Source: Gnetum montanum (taxonomy: Eukaryota; Streptophyta; Gnetopsida; Gnetales; Gnetaceae). From it: a DNA stretch of 60,436 nt. Location of the stretch: the NCBI GenBank assembly GCA_015680685.1, contig MNCI01006016.1:915157-975592 (forward strand), written 5' to 3'. Under the pieces are notes generated by a model. It worked only from the letters and a program-made list of their open reading frames with translations, did no database searches and had not been told where the DNA came from. Below, one piece after another: positions 44,681 to 56,636 of the stretch. How positions within the stretch are numbered: the first letter of the stretch is position 1; every line of letters begins with the position of its first letter. Made by a program: the position numbers and the translations under genes.

Positions 44681-46440
44681 CCACTTGTAGAGTCAAAAAT
44701 TATGCAAAATGGTTTTAAAATTAATTTGCTAAGTGAACGCATTAAATTGAAGAAGAGCTTGCAATGTCTGTTACCTAAATGCAACTACTTTTAGACTAAA
44801 ATCCTTTTGATTTTGAAACTCAAAAAGCCTTAGCTAAAGCTTGTTACATCAAACAATGTTGGAAAAGAGCATGTCCTAGCCTCAAATTAAAGATAAACTT
44901 TGTCAAGGAAAAGGTGACTACTTAAATTAGAATCACTACAATTCCTTAAACTATTAATAGGTTTTTACCAAATATTTTTGTTTTCTTTTTCCTTTTTAAT
45001 GGTTTTTAAAAGTAAACTTTCAAGTACACATGTTCAATATCTTATAATGTAATCCTATTGAAGCATCCCTCCATTTCATGCTAGATGAGGTGAGCGATGA
45101 CATCAACATATTAGCAACTAGTAAAACTATGAATTTTAAAAGTTTATATGCTAAATTACATAAATAAGGAGAGGCTCCTATTTATGAAGAAATCTATCAA
45201 AGATTAAATATAGTGGTTGAGTTTGGCTTGGACCAACAATGGAAGGTTAGCAAGGTAATACTTCTCCAAAAGAAAGATGATAAGAACAATTTGAACAACT
45301 ATCGAATGATAGTTGTAAGTGATATTGTTACCAAGTTATTAGGTAACATTCTTGAATAAAGATTAGGCACTTGGGTAAAAACCTATAATATTAAGGCAAT
45401 TTGCCAAGCAGGTTTTAGATAAAACCATTCCACTATTGATCAGTTAGTTACTCTAAAACATTGTATGGAAGTTATAGAAATCCAACAAAAAAGTTTTCTT
45501 TGTTTTGTTGATTTAGCTAAAATATATGACTTGATATTTGAAAAGTTTATGGAAGCATCAATTATGCATTCCTACAGAGTTTAACTACAACAATTCAAAA
45601 GCGATACAAGGAAGTAATCATTGAGTTTAAGAATAATATCTCATATGATAAATTTCATTTTCAAAGTAAAATTGGAGTAAAGCAAGATTGTCTTTTATTT
45701 GCAACTCTTTTCGATCTCTTTATTGATGAATTACAAGATTGATTGTGTAAAAGTGAATCTTAGGCAATATGTTCAAATATGCAAAATATGTTGCAAGTTA
45801 TAGAAAAATTGGTGTCTTTCATCTTGTCTAAAAATTAATGCCCAAAAACAAAAATGATGATATGGGGTACAAGAAATACAAATTACTAGTTAAGTTTTGG
45901 ATCTACATATGTCAAAATTGTGAACTATTTTAAATACTTACAAATGAGATAAATGTGTCAATCATCAAATAGGTTAGAAAACAAAATTTTCATACTATTA
46001 AACAAACAAGCTATTAAAAGTTTGCAAAAGATTTTTTATATTAAATGAATTGAAAGCTAAGGCTCAAAGAGCATATTCTATGTTAGTTTTGAAGCATGAT
46101 CCACTTCCCTTGAAAGTTGAAACTCTTTGTCAATTTATCGCTTATACTAAACCTCATTAAAGCAAAATAACCCAAGTTTTCTAAAGTAGTCTCTAAAAGT
46201 ACATGAGAACAAGGCTAGTACTTTTAAAAAATACAATGGCTGAAGACTTGGAATATCTTGCATAAGAAAACACAAAGTAGTCCTAAGCACATCAAGAATT
46301 TGATTAAACAAAGGCTATTGGTAAAGTTATTGGCAAATGTAAAAGGAAATAAAAAAGTCTTCTTTAAACACATTAAAGGTAATTCTTTCTAGTATCTTAT
46401 ATCTCAATTAAAGCTCAGGCTTCATCTGAGTTGGAAGTTA
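44680..46440 (+). mobile_element. Degenerate LINE with reverse-transcriptase motifs
   Basis: The RT core at about 45240-45560 reads WKVSKVILLQKKDDKNNLNN then YRMIVVSDIVTKLLGNILE, followed by QAGFR, NHSTIDQLVTLKH and CFVDLAKIYD. These are the non-LTR RT motifs W-x3-x-I-P-x-x-K-K, N-N-Y-R-x-I, Q-A-G-F-R, S-T-x-D-Q and F-x-D-L-x-K-A-F-D. The set suits an RTE- or L1-like LINE; the clade was not resolved. Many stops and shifts. LINEs copy themselves by target-primed reverse transcription. A tandem repeat sits at its apparent 3' end. Confidence 0.6.
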
Positions 46441-46675
46441 TTTAAAAATAGAAAGTAAAAGATGGATTCAGCTACCAAAGGAAAGAATATATATGCAAGA
46501 AAGTAAAAGATGGTTTCAGATACCAAAGGAAAGAATATATATGCAAGAAAGCAAAAGATGGATTCAGCTACCAAAGGAAAGAATAAATATATATGCAAGA
46601 AAGTAAAAGATGGATTCAGGTACGAAAGGAAAGAATATATATGCATCTTAGAATATATATGCAAGTAAGATGGGT
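46440..46675 (+). repeat. Tandem repeat, about 57-base unit, at LINE 3' end
   Basis: About four copies of a unit built from gtaaaagatggattcag, taccaaaggaaagaatat and atatgcaag, with small length changes (an extra aatatat in the third). The open frame on the minus strand across it is repeat-made. Confidence 0.8.
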
Positions 46676-46679
46676 TTGA

Positions 46680-46910
46680 AGCCGTTAAGGATGAGCAACA
46701 TATTTTTTCGTTGAGCAAACATTTGAGACAAAAATACATTTTCCCCAAAAATTAGTATAATTTTCTTATGTTACATCTAAAAGTGACTATGACTCTTAGA
46801 TTTTCACAAAATGAAATGGCAATCCAATCCGTCAGTCTAAAATCTAAATAAACTCTAAAATTTCAGATTAAGTAAAAATTACACTGAAAGGAATCAAAAA
46901 TAAATTTGCT
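46680..46910. other. No gene recognised
   Basis: AT-rich, no frame of interest. Confidence 0.3.
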
Positions 46911-46912
46911 GT

Positions 46913-47057
46913 TGAGGTGCCAAATAGCAGTGAACCGGCGTTTTACGGTTTATCAAATTTGATTCCAATTAATTACTTTGCAATTAAGGTGCCCGATAAC
47001 ATTGAACCGGCGTTTTATGGTTTATCAAGTTTGATTCCAATTAATTACTCGGCAAAA
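46913..47057 (+). repeat. Two-copy tandem duplication, about 72 bases
   Basis: The phrase gaaccggcgttttacggttt...gattccaattaattac occurs at 46932-46977 and again at 47004-47049 with few differences. Confidence 0.8.
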
Positions 47058-47123
47058 AGCAGTTAAAACTAAGCTAGTTCTCAAAGACTTTTCTAACACT
47101 TGAAGCTGCACTAGAAGAACGGA

Positions 47124-47207
47124 ATAGCACATGAAAAAACCAGCCTAGTTTACAGATATATTAAATAGCACATGAAAAAACCAGCCTAGTTTACAGATAT
47201 ATTAAAC
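47124..47207 (+). repeat. Two-copy perfect tandem duplication, 42 bases
   Basis: The block starting agcacatgaaaaaaccagcc and ending agatatattaaa is present twice in direct succession, apparently identical, so it is recent. Confidence 0.85.
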
Positions 47208-47209
47208 TC

Positions 47210-49161
47210 TTAACCGTCATTGTTAGATCTTAAAAACACAACCATTTTGCTAAAAAGCTATAGGAACTGCTTGAAACTGCGTTGCTAGAAAGTGCCTATA
47301 TGTTTAAAAAAATAGTCATGAAGATCAAACCTATAACAACGCAAGTCATAACCAACACATCACACCTTTAACCTATTACTCTTAAATAATAATTATATGT
47401 TTTAACCAACCAATCCCACCTCTTAGCTTAATAATCTTAAATATGACATAATTTATGCTGCAGTCATCGCAAGTTAAGACTTTGTTCAAGCTTTTTCATC
47501 GAATTCTTAAAAAGCAATTAGATGGGGGTTTAATTACGTCTCCGAAACAGTCGGAAACAACATCGTCATGATACCAGAGAACCCAACACACTGCCCTGTA
47601 ATATACCTCGTGAAATAACAAGAGGACCCAAAAAATAGTTAATAATCACAAAACAGTATGCATCTAGTCCAGATATCCAAGCAGAAACTAATTCAATTAC
47701 ATCAGAAACGCAGTCAGAAAGCGATATAACAAAATGATTGCCAATAGTTTGTATTGAATTCCAGCAAAGGCCGTACTGAGGCCCGGCCCAAACAACTGGC
47801 TGGAAAATAGTGAAGTTAAAACATCGCATACAGTTTGGCAGGATATCAGTCTGTACAAATTTACTATTGCTTTTGGTTGGCAGAACGAATTTACTGTTGA
47901 ACGAGAGAGAAAACATGCATGTGAACGAGTTCAGTGGCCAAATACAAGGTACTGAGTGGAGCCCCTTTGTTTTTACTTTAGCAAACGTGTTCCTGTATCT
48001 GTGAACAAAAGGATGTCATGCCTAAGCGCTGGGCCTGGGCATTTCTCTGGTATCCAAGAAATTCCTTCAGAGACAAACGTCAATACCTGTTTCATGTCAG
48101 CAAGAATTTGTCCGATTCCACATGTACTAGCAACTGGCAGGCTATAGCATGATCATATCATCTTCAGCATGTTTCTGCTGTGAAATGTTCAAATCAAAGG
48201 TTCATTACTCTCGCTACATCCCCATTTCATAACTCGGCTACTTCATACATTTGCAACATCAGAGTTCAATCGCCTCCAATACCACCCTATGGAAGGTCTA
48301 ATCAGGGCAATAAAACGTGACAAGCTTGCAACAACAAGGCCAGCATTCTTGAGCTTAACTAGATGCAGGAAAACGCAGATTTTGTTCAATAGCCTGGCTA
48401 ACATTCAGTAAGAGACGACCAGATGATTTCTCATAAGATATATTCCCATTATAGTATCAATATCATAATTAACATGCCATTAAGAACAAACCCATGGAAA
48501 TTCACATAAGTTCCTGCACAAAAAGTGCCGTTGGATGCAGGGCACCCACCAAGCTAAGAACTTTACGAGTTTCAGATCTTTACAACAAATGCAAGTATAT
48601 ATTTGTTTGCTACAAGTACCAGCTTCTAAAAAGGTTTCTGCACAAAATATTGGGATTTCCCATGAAACGCAAAGCCAGGCAAGGAACACCGATTGTAAAC
48701 TATTAAAATAAAGGTTTTTCTATTATAATTGCATATAGCAAACCAGATTCCATATGTACCGAAAACCTATTGCCAATGGCTATGACCAAAGCAGGCCATA
48801 GCTATGGAAAAATGGGCGTTCCTCAGAAAGGCTTTGCTTTCAATCCATCCAAGGCAATTTGCAAAAAAGGTAGGAATGTAGGGAGAGATAACAAAGAGAG
48901 AAGCTCATACACTGGACGCCAAAAGCCTACATCAATACATCCATCCCCTGAAGCAAAATTTGAGCCATCATTTGAGCCTTGATGTGAAGAACGCTAAAGC
49001 AGAAGAACCCTGTTCTGTTCTTGCTACCTATCTCCTTTGCTTTTGCTTTGTCCTTCAGTATATTACATCCAAAACCCATCACTTGCTTGCAAGCAAGCTC
49101 AAACAGCAATGCAATGCAAAACAATACACTACTGCAAAACGCTGGGCTACAATACTAAGGT
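47210..49161. other. Region 3' of the DUF641 gene, no second gene recognised
   Basis: Moderate GC rises towards the gene. Only short frames without motifs are seen on either strand. The part nearest 49161 should hold the 3' UTR of the DUF641 gene (minus strand); no clear AATAAA signal was picked out. Confidence 0.35.
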
Positions 49162-50595
49162 CTACCCATTAATGGCCTTCATACCTGTGAGATAAACCTG
49201 GCACTGCATGATGGTTTTTCCAACACGGAAGCCCGGAACAACAGTGAATCCCACCTTGGGTCTCATTCCCACGCTGTTGCTGTCATCCGGCAGCTCCACA
49301 TTCTTCACCACGCTCTCCATATAAACCTCCGAGAAATCAGTACCCCTTCGCACCTGAAAAATGTTGACTTTTGGCTCAAAGCAGAAGGCCAATCTCTGCA
49401 GCATCCAGACCTGTTTAGCCAGCTTCAAGAAAGCCTGATAAAACGGTGTTCTGGGGTGCCCGCCATTCAGAACGTGGTTCCTCTGATCCAAATTCCCAAA
49501 GAAGGATTCCTCCATTCGTGGGTGCACGATGTGCAGATACTTGCTATGACAGAACCTGCCGAAGAGCAACTCCGGGGCAGAAACGAGCACATCAATAGCT
49601 TCCCTCCCCTGCAACTCCTGAAACTGCGCCAAAAAGCCCTGCCGGAACTTTTCCGGGTCGGAAATCGCAGGTACAGCATCATCCAGCAGGAAGTTTTCGT
49701 TCTCAAACCCGCTGAAAATCCTCTGGCAGACGTAGGATTCAAAAGCATACTTTTTGTGCGCCCGCTTAGCATACTGAATATCCGGCTCGATAGAATTTGC
49801 CGCCGCATCCAAATCCCACTCCGCGGTTTTCATCATGCTGATCATCAGTTTGGTGAAATCGTGCGCAGCTTTCGCAGAGGCCTGAACAGACGAAATGAAG
49901 AGCTCCGGCGTGAGATTATCCTTCGTAACAGGGGCCCCCTGTGGCGGGTCTTTAAAGGATCTCTGTCTAAGCCTTTTCTCGAGCTTTTCGCGCTTCTCGT
50001 TTGCATCACGGAGCTCCTGACGAAGCTTCTCGAGCTCGGAATCACGCGTCTGAATCTGAGCTTGGAATTTCTTCACCATAACCTCGTAGGTCTTCAGCAT
50101 GCTCTGCTGCTCCTGGATTTCTGCAAGTAGGCGAGAATCCTGCGGAGACCCTAGTTCGCGGTCGCGCTCCTTTTCACGGTACAAGTGCTTCAGCTCGGAA
50201 AGATTCTTGAGCTCCTCGATGACCGCGCGGTCCGCGATTTGGATCTTCTCCGGATCGTAGGGTGTGTGTGCCGCCTGCAACTGCACGTACGCAGCCTTCA
50301 GAGCCGAGATATTGGCGAAAAGCTTCGAGATTAGGGTTTCCAGCGCCTCCGCTTTGAAGTAAGGGTTTTTCTTCGGATCCATAGCAGCAGCATCCCATGG
50401 ATACACCTTGTGCGCGTCATGCTCGCCGTCATCGAAGGATCGATCCGTTGTGGCTTCGCTGCTGCCATTCTCCAAGAAATGGTGGCCATTTTGCTGCTGC
50501 TGATCATCTGCGATGACGCCGATGCTTCGGAGCCTGCATGCCCGCGCGAAACGGTGGACGATATCGGTTATGTTGCTGTTGTTCTTCGACTCCAT
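49162..50595 (-). CDS. GIL1-like protein, DUF641 family (477 aa)
   Basis: This is the only intact gene in the window. It is one uninterrupted frame from the ATG at 50595-50593 (MESKNNSN) to a TAG at 49164-49162; an upstream in-frame TTG is not taken as the start. Residues 76-145 (NPYFKAEALETLISKLFANI, then SALKAAYVQLQAAHTPYDPE) are the DUF641 core. Residues about 155-212 are charged and heptad-like, a probable coiled coil. Later conserved family segments are YLHIVHPRMEESFFGNLDQR (353-372), GGHPRTPFYQAFLKLAKQVW (378-397) and VGFTVVPGFRVG (448-459). No signal peptide or membrane segment is seen. Arabidopsis GIL1, of this family, is needed for phytochrome-dependent loss of hypocotyl gravitropism; related proteins bind receptor kinases. 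Which paralogue this is, and its partners, are not known. The codon third positions are far more GC-rich than the surroundings. Confidence 0.9.
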   Translation of the reverse strand: MESKNNSNITDIVHRFARACRLRSIGVIADDQQQQNGHHFLENGSSEATTDRSFDDGEHDAHKVYPWDAAAMDPKKNPYFKAEALETLISKLFANISALKAAYVQLQAAHTPYDPEKIQIADRAVIEELKNLSELKHLYREKERDRELGSPQDSRLLAEIQEQQSMLKTYEVMVKKFQAQIQTRDSELEKLRQELRDANEKREKLEKRLRQRSFKDPPQGAPVTKDNLTPELFISSVQASAKAAHDFTKLMISMMKTAEWDLDAAANSIEPDIQYAKRAHKKYAFESYVCQRIFSGFENENFLLDDAVPAISDPEKFRQGFLAQFQELQGREAIDVLVSAPELLFGRFCHSKYLHIVHPRMEESFFGNLDQRNHVLNGGHPRTPFYQAFLKLAKQVWMLQRLAFCFEPKVNIFQVRRGTDFSEVYMESVVKNVELPDDSNSVGMRPKVGFTVVPGFRVGKTIMQCQVYLTGMKAING

Positions 50596-50720
50596 CAAAG
50601 CAAAAATGGAGGAAACAAGGCGCTTTTGCCCTCAAAACCCTACGATTTCGAGCCGTTTGCCTCTCTGCAATTCTTGAGGCTCTACGGCTACTTTCACCTG
50701 TATATTTTTTAAAAGAGCGT
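50596..50720 (-). promoter_or_regulatory. Putative 5' UTR and TATA-like site of the DUF641 gene
   Basis: On the minus strand an AAAAAATATA tract lies at 50710-50701, about 106 bases before the ATG. If it serves as a TATA box, the 5' UTR would be about 75 bases. No other promoter element stands out. Confidence 0.25.
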
Positions 50721-53180
50721 GACCTGCGCTGCTGCAGGACAGGAAAGAAACGAAGGAAGAAGAAGCGGACGAACCGCAAGCTGTGCGAGAGGACTTTTTT
50801 GAGAAACGGAAGCGGAGTACAGCAATGAGCCAGGAAATTGCAGCGAGCAAAGCCACTTGAAACCGCGTTTTTTGACTTTTAATTTAATGCAAAATAAGTC
50901 TGACAGGCAGACCTGGAGATTCCCGAATTGGCAAGCAGAGCAATCATCGAAGCAAGCAAAAGCACGCCAGTGGCCACAAGCTGCATCGCAGTCTTCATGG
51001 TCAGCAACATGCACAACACAGGAGTCGCCCAGACGGTGCTTTTCACTCGTAAATCTGCTGATGAAACCCCCACCGAATCCCTTAAACCTCGCTTTGACTG
51101 CTTCTGCAAGCTTTCTACCAAGACGGAGTCCCGCAGAATGAAAAGCCAATTTGATTAAAACGGAACGACTCCGAAACCCTAACCTAGCCGATCCAGGAAT
51201 GAAAATGAGGAAATTTCGAATCTAGTGAAATACGTTAAAGACAAAGGGACCTATAAACTTCTCCCCTGCGTTAAAAAAGGAGACCTATAAACTTCTCCCA
51301 TACGATCACCTCTTTGGAATTCAAACGCCAAAAGACGCAAAGCACTCCGATGAATCTGGATCGATATCGCTTGACCGTTGAATCAAACATTTGGCATTTC
51401 GCAAGGGAAAGGTTGTGACAAAAATGGCCTACGTGACCCTTTCCGCAGATAAAAAATTCAATGAAATGACGTCAGAGAATCAAAAGGTATCGTTTTCAGA
51501 CCACAGATTCAAATCTTGTAAAATTACGAAGCCTAAAGTATCCAAATTTAACCAGAATAAACCATGGAATATTTCCATGACCAAAGGAGCAACAAAATTC
51601 AGAACATAAAAGGCCGGTATATCCAAAAACGAGGAAATATTTCGAAAGAATTGCCATCTGCCGTCCTGGAGGTGTTAAAAACGACGAAGGTCAAATCTAT
51701 TCTTTTTCGAGGAGACATGATCGCAATTCTCAACCAGACGGCCACACAGTCCACAAAGATCAAGGCGCAATTATTTAAATATCCCTGGGAAATCATTTCG
51801 TCCGTTTTGGAAACGCAAAAAGGCAAAGAAGATGCGAAACGCGCGATGCATGAAATGCGAGCTTTCAAATAATCAAGCCCGTAATAAGGGCAAACAAACG
51901 CGTGCATCCAGCAAGCATCAAAAGAATCAAAAGTCTCGAAATCAAACGTCTGCAACTAAACCTTGGAAAAAACTGTTTGCGCGCCGTAAGGGAGATCAAA
52001 CAAGAAAATGAAAAAAGGAACGAAACGTCAATGGTTGCCTGCCATTAAGGATCACGAAAAATTCAGGGATAAGTTGAAAACTTAAGTTGAATTGTGATCG
52101 TGCATACCAGATTTGGATTTCGCCGAAGCAGATGTGGCAGCAACAGTATCGCATGAAATGAAATCTTCGGCAATTGGGCCACCATGAATACGACAAAGGG
52201 CTCCTCAAACGTCGCCAATTTTCCCCGGGCCGGACACAGGCCTACAGATACCCAATAAAATACGCAGAAATTGATAAAAAGAGAACGGGCCATGCGGGTG
52301 TATTTACAGCCGTGAACAATAATTGAATCGTTGGGCCCTTGCAAATTTTTGAGATAAATAAATTCAACGGTAACTGGTCCCCCAGGGGCCGGCCATGTGA
52401 CCACAGCTCAACCCAAACGCGACGGCTCACCATTGAAATTTTGAAACTACGACCTTGGAAAAAATGACGATTGATTTTGAACAGGAGAAGTCCCATGAGA
52501 ATTTAAAAGAGGGGTCAAATCTAAATACCTTCAATGTTGTGGTTGCAACTTGCAACTTAGCTCTTCAATGTTGTGGTAGGGGAGTTGGAGCACACCACTT
52601 GTTTGATTATATGTACCCCGGGATTTATAGCAAGTATAATACTCTTTCAGAAATTTAGGTGGAATATAGATGTTTTCTATAACATCTTGCTTGCATAATA
52701 CTTTTCAATTAATAAGATGATCAATTAGTCAACATGTTACAGACAAAATAACAAACTCAGTCATCATCTTAGCATTATTCTAGTAACATGAAATTCATTG
52801 TATAAATTAGTTTCCATGGTTCACCTCCATCAAAAACCATGTTAATGTTAATTTTATTGCACATTATTTATAAATGTTTTTCAAACCATAGTTGCACAAG
52901 AAAGGGTGTGTGTCCTTGATACTTTATAATTTTAGTACTTTTTGATTTTTTGTATTCTTGAGACATAAATTTTTTGTATTCACACGACAAATAGTGAACA
53001 TGATACATCAATAGCACTTACGTATGAGCCTTGAACTAAGAGCTTGCATGGTGCTTGCTATACAACAAAATAACAAATTACGCTACCTCTCATAGTTATA
53101 TAAGCATAGTTTAAAGTTGACAAAATATGTTATATGTACAAGGTTACTTAGAAAACTCATAATAGTGTTTATCACATATA
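50720..53180. other. Upstream region of the DUF641 gene, no second gene recognised
   Basis: Richer in GC and less repetitive than the transposon areas up to about 52450. Overlapping frames occur at 50709-51149 on the minus strand, but they lack ATG starts, compete in several frames and show no known domain. After about 52650 the sequence becomes AT-rich with nothing recognisable until the SINE at 53193. Confidence 0.35.
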
Positions 53181-53192
53181 GACTACAAATAA

Positions 53193-53337
53193 CAAGGTAT
53201 TAACCTAATAGTAAAGACACTTGATTTGAAAGCTCAAGCCATGGGTTTGATTTTGGTAGGCAATGCTAAGATATAAAGTTCTAATTGGACTATATATCTT
53301 GGGGTGTGCCTATATTACAATTATTTCAAGTTCCATT
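53193..53337 (+). mobile_element. tRNA-derived SINE (plus)
   Basis: A-box-like GGTATTAACCTAATAGTAAAG, then B-box-like GGGTTTGATTTTGG near 53252-53265, then a body with cttggggtgtgcctatatta. The body phrase recurs (ttagggtgtacctatg) in the SINE at 56653-56792. Flanking actacaaa at 53182-53189 and 53338-53345 may be the target duplication. The layout resembles Au-type plant SINEs; the name was not checked. Confidence 0.6.
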
Positions 53338-53349
53338 ACTACAAAAAAT

Positions 53350-54720
53350 GAATAATAATGTTAAAAAATCAAATACATTAGATCAATGAAGAGAAAGCCC
53401 AATGGTTTTGGGGACATCTCTTCAAGTTTTCATCCTTATGACCACATCCTAGAAAACCTTCCATCTAGGGTAGGAAAAGAATCATGTCTTGCGCTTGTTT
53501 AGAAATGCCCTCATGAGTTCTCATTTCTTACTAAAGGGTTTCTTGTAAAGAGGGGGAGAAAACCATATTTAACAACAAAAAAACACATCAATTAGAAATA
53601 ATGTACAAATAGCAATAGAAGCTAAAAGCTTCACATTCTTGAGCCTCAAAAACAAAAATAAATTAATTTTGTAGAAAATAAATTAATTGGTCAACTTTCA
53701 CTTCAATTTTTTTTGTTGAAATTGTAATTGAAAAGTGACATTTTTAAAAATTTGACATTTAACTTTTCAAGAGAGGTCATAGTTATGCTTTTGCCACTGG
53801 AAAATAACTGCACATTGAAGCTTCCAAATATAGTAGAGAATGAGTTGTTGAAGACACTTTCAAATGCAAAGAAAGGAAGTAGATAAAGAAGGTTGATCAC
53901 TAAAAATGATTTTGTTGATGGTTAGCTAAGAGTCGTTATAAATTATGGATGGCCATTTTTAATCATGCTATGCAATAACACGAGAAAATGAGTCTTCAAG
54001 TCATATGTTTAAGATAAGCTCCTCTAGAAAGATGTTGCCTTGAATAATTAGGTTATGTTAAGCTCATGTAATGAACCTTTCAAAAAGCTTTGTCCTATTA
54101 CAATTTTTGAAAATCAATCAAAATGAAAACTAAAACAACATAGTTAAAGTAAATATGAAAAATTAAAAATAGACTAAGCCTTAGAAGCAACTTGGAAAAA
54201 GAGAATTCACGTACCTTACCTATATTGTTTAGATGACACTACTATGACGATGATGATTGCGATGCCTAACTTACCGGATCCTTTCAATGTATGAGTACGA
54301 CCCTACATACCAACACTTGATTGCGTTACTACGTCGTTGTGAAATGAATGGAACAAAGTGTGGTGCACATGCAAGGGTACTCAATCATTTGGAACATGTG
54401 CAAATGCCTTTATGGACCTTGGTACCTACTACCAAACTTTGTGTATACCTAGAGGGTTGGTTGCTTCGAAACCTATGCATTAAATGAATCTCATTCTTGG
54501 AAGCCACCACTCCAGGATTAGTGATTCCATTCACATTTGGGTATGCAAGCATATGCAAAGACTCAAGACGGGTTTGTAGGTGGGGACATGAATTACAAAA
54601 TAATAAAATATTTAAATTAAATGATTTTTAATTTTTTCACATTTTACTTCTATTAAATATTTTTTTAATTTAAATAAAATTAAAAATCTCCCAAGAAAAT
54701 CTTACATGTTGCACTTCTGT
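53350..54720. other. AT-rich region, no gene recognised
   Basis: Short frames only. The 76-residue frame at 54257-54484 shows no known motif. Confidence 0.3.
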
Positions 54721-55290
54721 TAGTGCTCCTACTTCCAAAACACCTAGTTGGTAAAAATTTTATGAGATTCGCAAATCTCCAACCCATAGCTGGAAACCAT
54801 GTTTGCTGGATAACCTTAGAAGCCATGCACCCAATTGCTAATGTCTCCATATTAGGCTTTTTAAACATTACTTCTGCTAATCTCAAGTTTCTATGGAAAG
54901 TTATCAGGCTTCTATTTTATATTATATTTGGAAGCGAAGATGCAATGATATATTTCAAATGAAAGATTATTCTAATAAATGTTTGCTCAGGTTGGAGAAG
55001 TTGGAGATCTCAAGGATCATTGGAACTCTCTCTATCCTTAATTGTGAGTGTTTTTTTTCCCCCTTATCTAATTCTATGTCATTCTATTTTGTAACGAGTC
55101 AGCATGGGTGGACATTTGGTGGTGCCCCAATTTGGGTTTCCTTCTTTAATACTCATTTATTTATAAGGATGTTCCCGAGTTTCATGCATAGTGCTCTTAG
55201 CTTCCCCTTCCCCTTAACCCTATGACTTGTTCAGGTTATTGTAATTGATACACTGTTAATATCAATAGAACTTCTTTTCAGGTCCGACAC
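54720..55290 (+). mobile_element. LINE 3' end remnant (L1-like C-terminus)
   Basis: The open stretch 54893-55222 begins with a segment containing ILYYIWKRRCNDIFQ. This resembles the W-x-I-W-x-x-R-N-x-x-x-F motif near the C-terminus of plant L1-type LINE ORF2 proteins. Downstream is a T- and C-rich tail-like text up to about 55280. No RT is adjacent, so it would be a 5'-truncated copy. Confidence 0.35.
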
Positions 55291-56000
55291 CCCTCTAATT
55301 GCTAATGTCTCGTTCAAACCCTAGAACCAATAAAAATGACATTGCCATAAAGTCACATGCCCAGCCCCCCAACACATCACACCAACATAGCGCTCCTGTC
55401 CTACCAATAAAATCCTCAGAACAAGACCTCCAGTTAAATAAATCCTTGCCCTAGTAAAAATACTGAAATACCCTAGACTTCGCCGAGAAGTTATCTCAAA
55501 GTCTTTCCATCTTTCGGTTTTCGTTTTGTCCACGCAGAACCCTAAACCCCAACCTAACCCGCATGTGACCACGACTATTAGCCAAAAGGTCAACTGAGAT
55601 TTAGAATTCAAAACCACATACAAGTTAAATATGTCTTTTTTTTCACCAACTACCTCCTGTGCACAGAACAAACTCCACTTTAATCGAACCTTATGCAGAA
55701 ATGGGATCCTTAACCAAAATTAAATCAATTTTCGCTGAACATTCTCTGACGGTGCAAAAAATGATGATGCGGCGCATTTTTTTATCCCATTCTATTCTTG
55801 TGCGTGTGAGGCGGACCGACAAGTTCTGCTAGCAAAGCTTTTATTGCTACCAACGACGGTGTTGGCGCGTAACGGCCTCAAATATTTTTTTTTTCTAAAA
55901 GAAGCAAAAACTTTTATGGCATGATGGCGAAATGATATAAAGCGAATGGCCAGGAGCCTTTGCTGACGTAGCCAGATTCGGTGCGAGGTGGGCCCCACGG
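55290..56000. other. No gene recognised
   Basis: Short frames only. The 116-residue minus-strand frame at 55321-55671 has no motif. GC rises after 55740 towards the tRNA-like module. Confidence 0.3.
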
Positions 56001-56009
56001 GCGGCACGC

Positions 56010-56155
56010 CGGGTCACGACGGGACTCGAACCCGCAATCCAAGGAATGACAGGGAATATAATGCGGCCTTTACGACCTCGCAGAGCTGAAAACAATTTTG
56101 TGGAATTGAACACGCAACCTCGATTTGTTTGCATCGTGCCTTTCAAATATAATGT
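56010..56155 (-). repeat. tRNA T-arm-like tandem module
   Basis: On the minus strand GGTTCGAGTCC (56032-56022) is a perfect B-box core within a five-base stem (GCGGG/CCCGT). A second, weaker copy, TTGCGTGTTCAATTCCA, lies at 56117-56101. Both are preceded by ATTATATT at similar distance, so the module looks duplicated about 80-90 bases apart. No complete cloverleaf could be drawn, so it is not called a tRNA gene. Confidence 0.4.
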
Positions 56156-56159
56156 CGAC

Positions 56160-56636
56160 ATAATGCCAGGAGAGATTTCATTGGTTTAGCATTTAAAAAT
56201 GTTTGTGCATGTTTTCATGATCATGTGTGGTGGGGTTTGTAGATTGCATGAGTGTTGAATGATGGCCTAGAATATTGGGTTGGGCGTAAGCTTGCCATTG
56301 TCTCCTTGCATGGCATGGTATGCTTATTGTCTTTCTTTTTCATGTGGCCGTTTTGTCCTTGCTAAAAATCAAATACTAAGGACACCCCTCTCTGGGGTTG
56401 TCCAACTCAAAGTATTGAATCCATCCCATCCTGCTTTTTACCATGAATTATTAGAATCATGGATGTGATGATAAAATTTGAATGATAGGATCTCTTTAGC
56501 TTTATGTAAGTTCTTGGTGGTATTCCTAAGTTGTACTTTATTTCAACAAAGTGTGACGTGTTTTAAGATTACTTCCTAGTATCTCGTTCCAAGTTCAAAT
56601 TTGCATATAAACAAATAAAGGAATGCAAGGGCTTTA
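56160..56636. other. No gene recognised
   Basis: Only short frames. Confidence 0.3.

Noticed and set aside
46422-46748. 108-residue minus-strand frame with repeated Phe/Leu/Ala blocks
   Set aside because: Translation of the 57-base tandem repeat.
49456-50130. 224-residue plus-strand frame
   Set aside because: Antisense shadow of the GC-rich DUF641 gene; no family motif.
50709-51149. Overlapping minus-strand frames of 146 and 80 residues upstream of the DUF641 gene, one with a hydrophobic segment
   Set aside because: Both rely on TTG starts, several frames are equally open because of base composition, and no known domain is visible. A small unknown protein cannot be excluded.
56010-56155. 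Functional tRNA gene
   Set aside because: Only the T arm and part of an acceptor stem fit; D and anticodon arms cannot be drawn at normal spacing.
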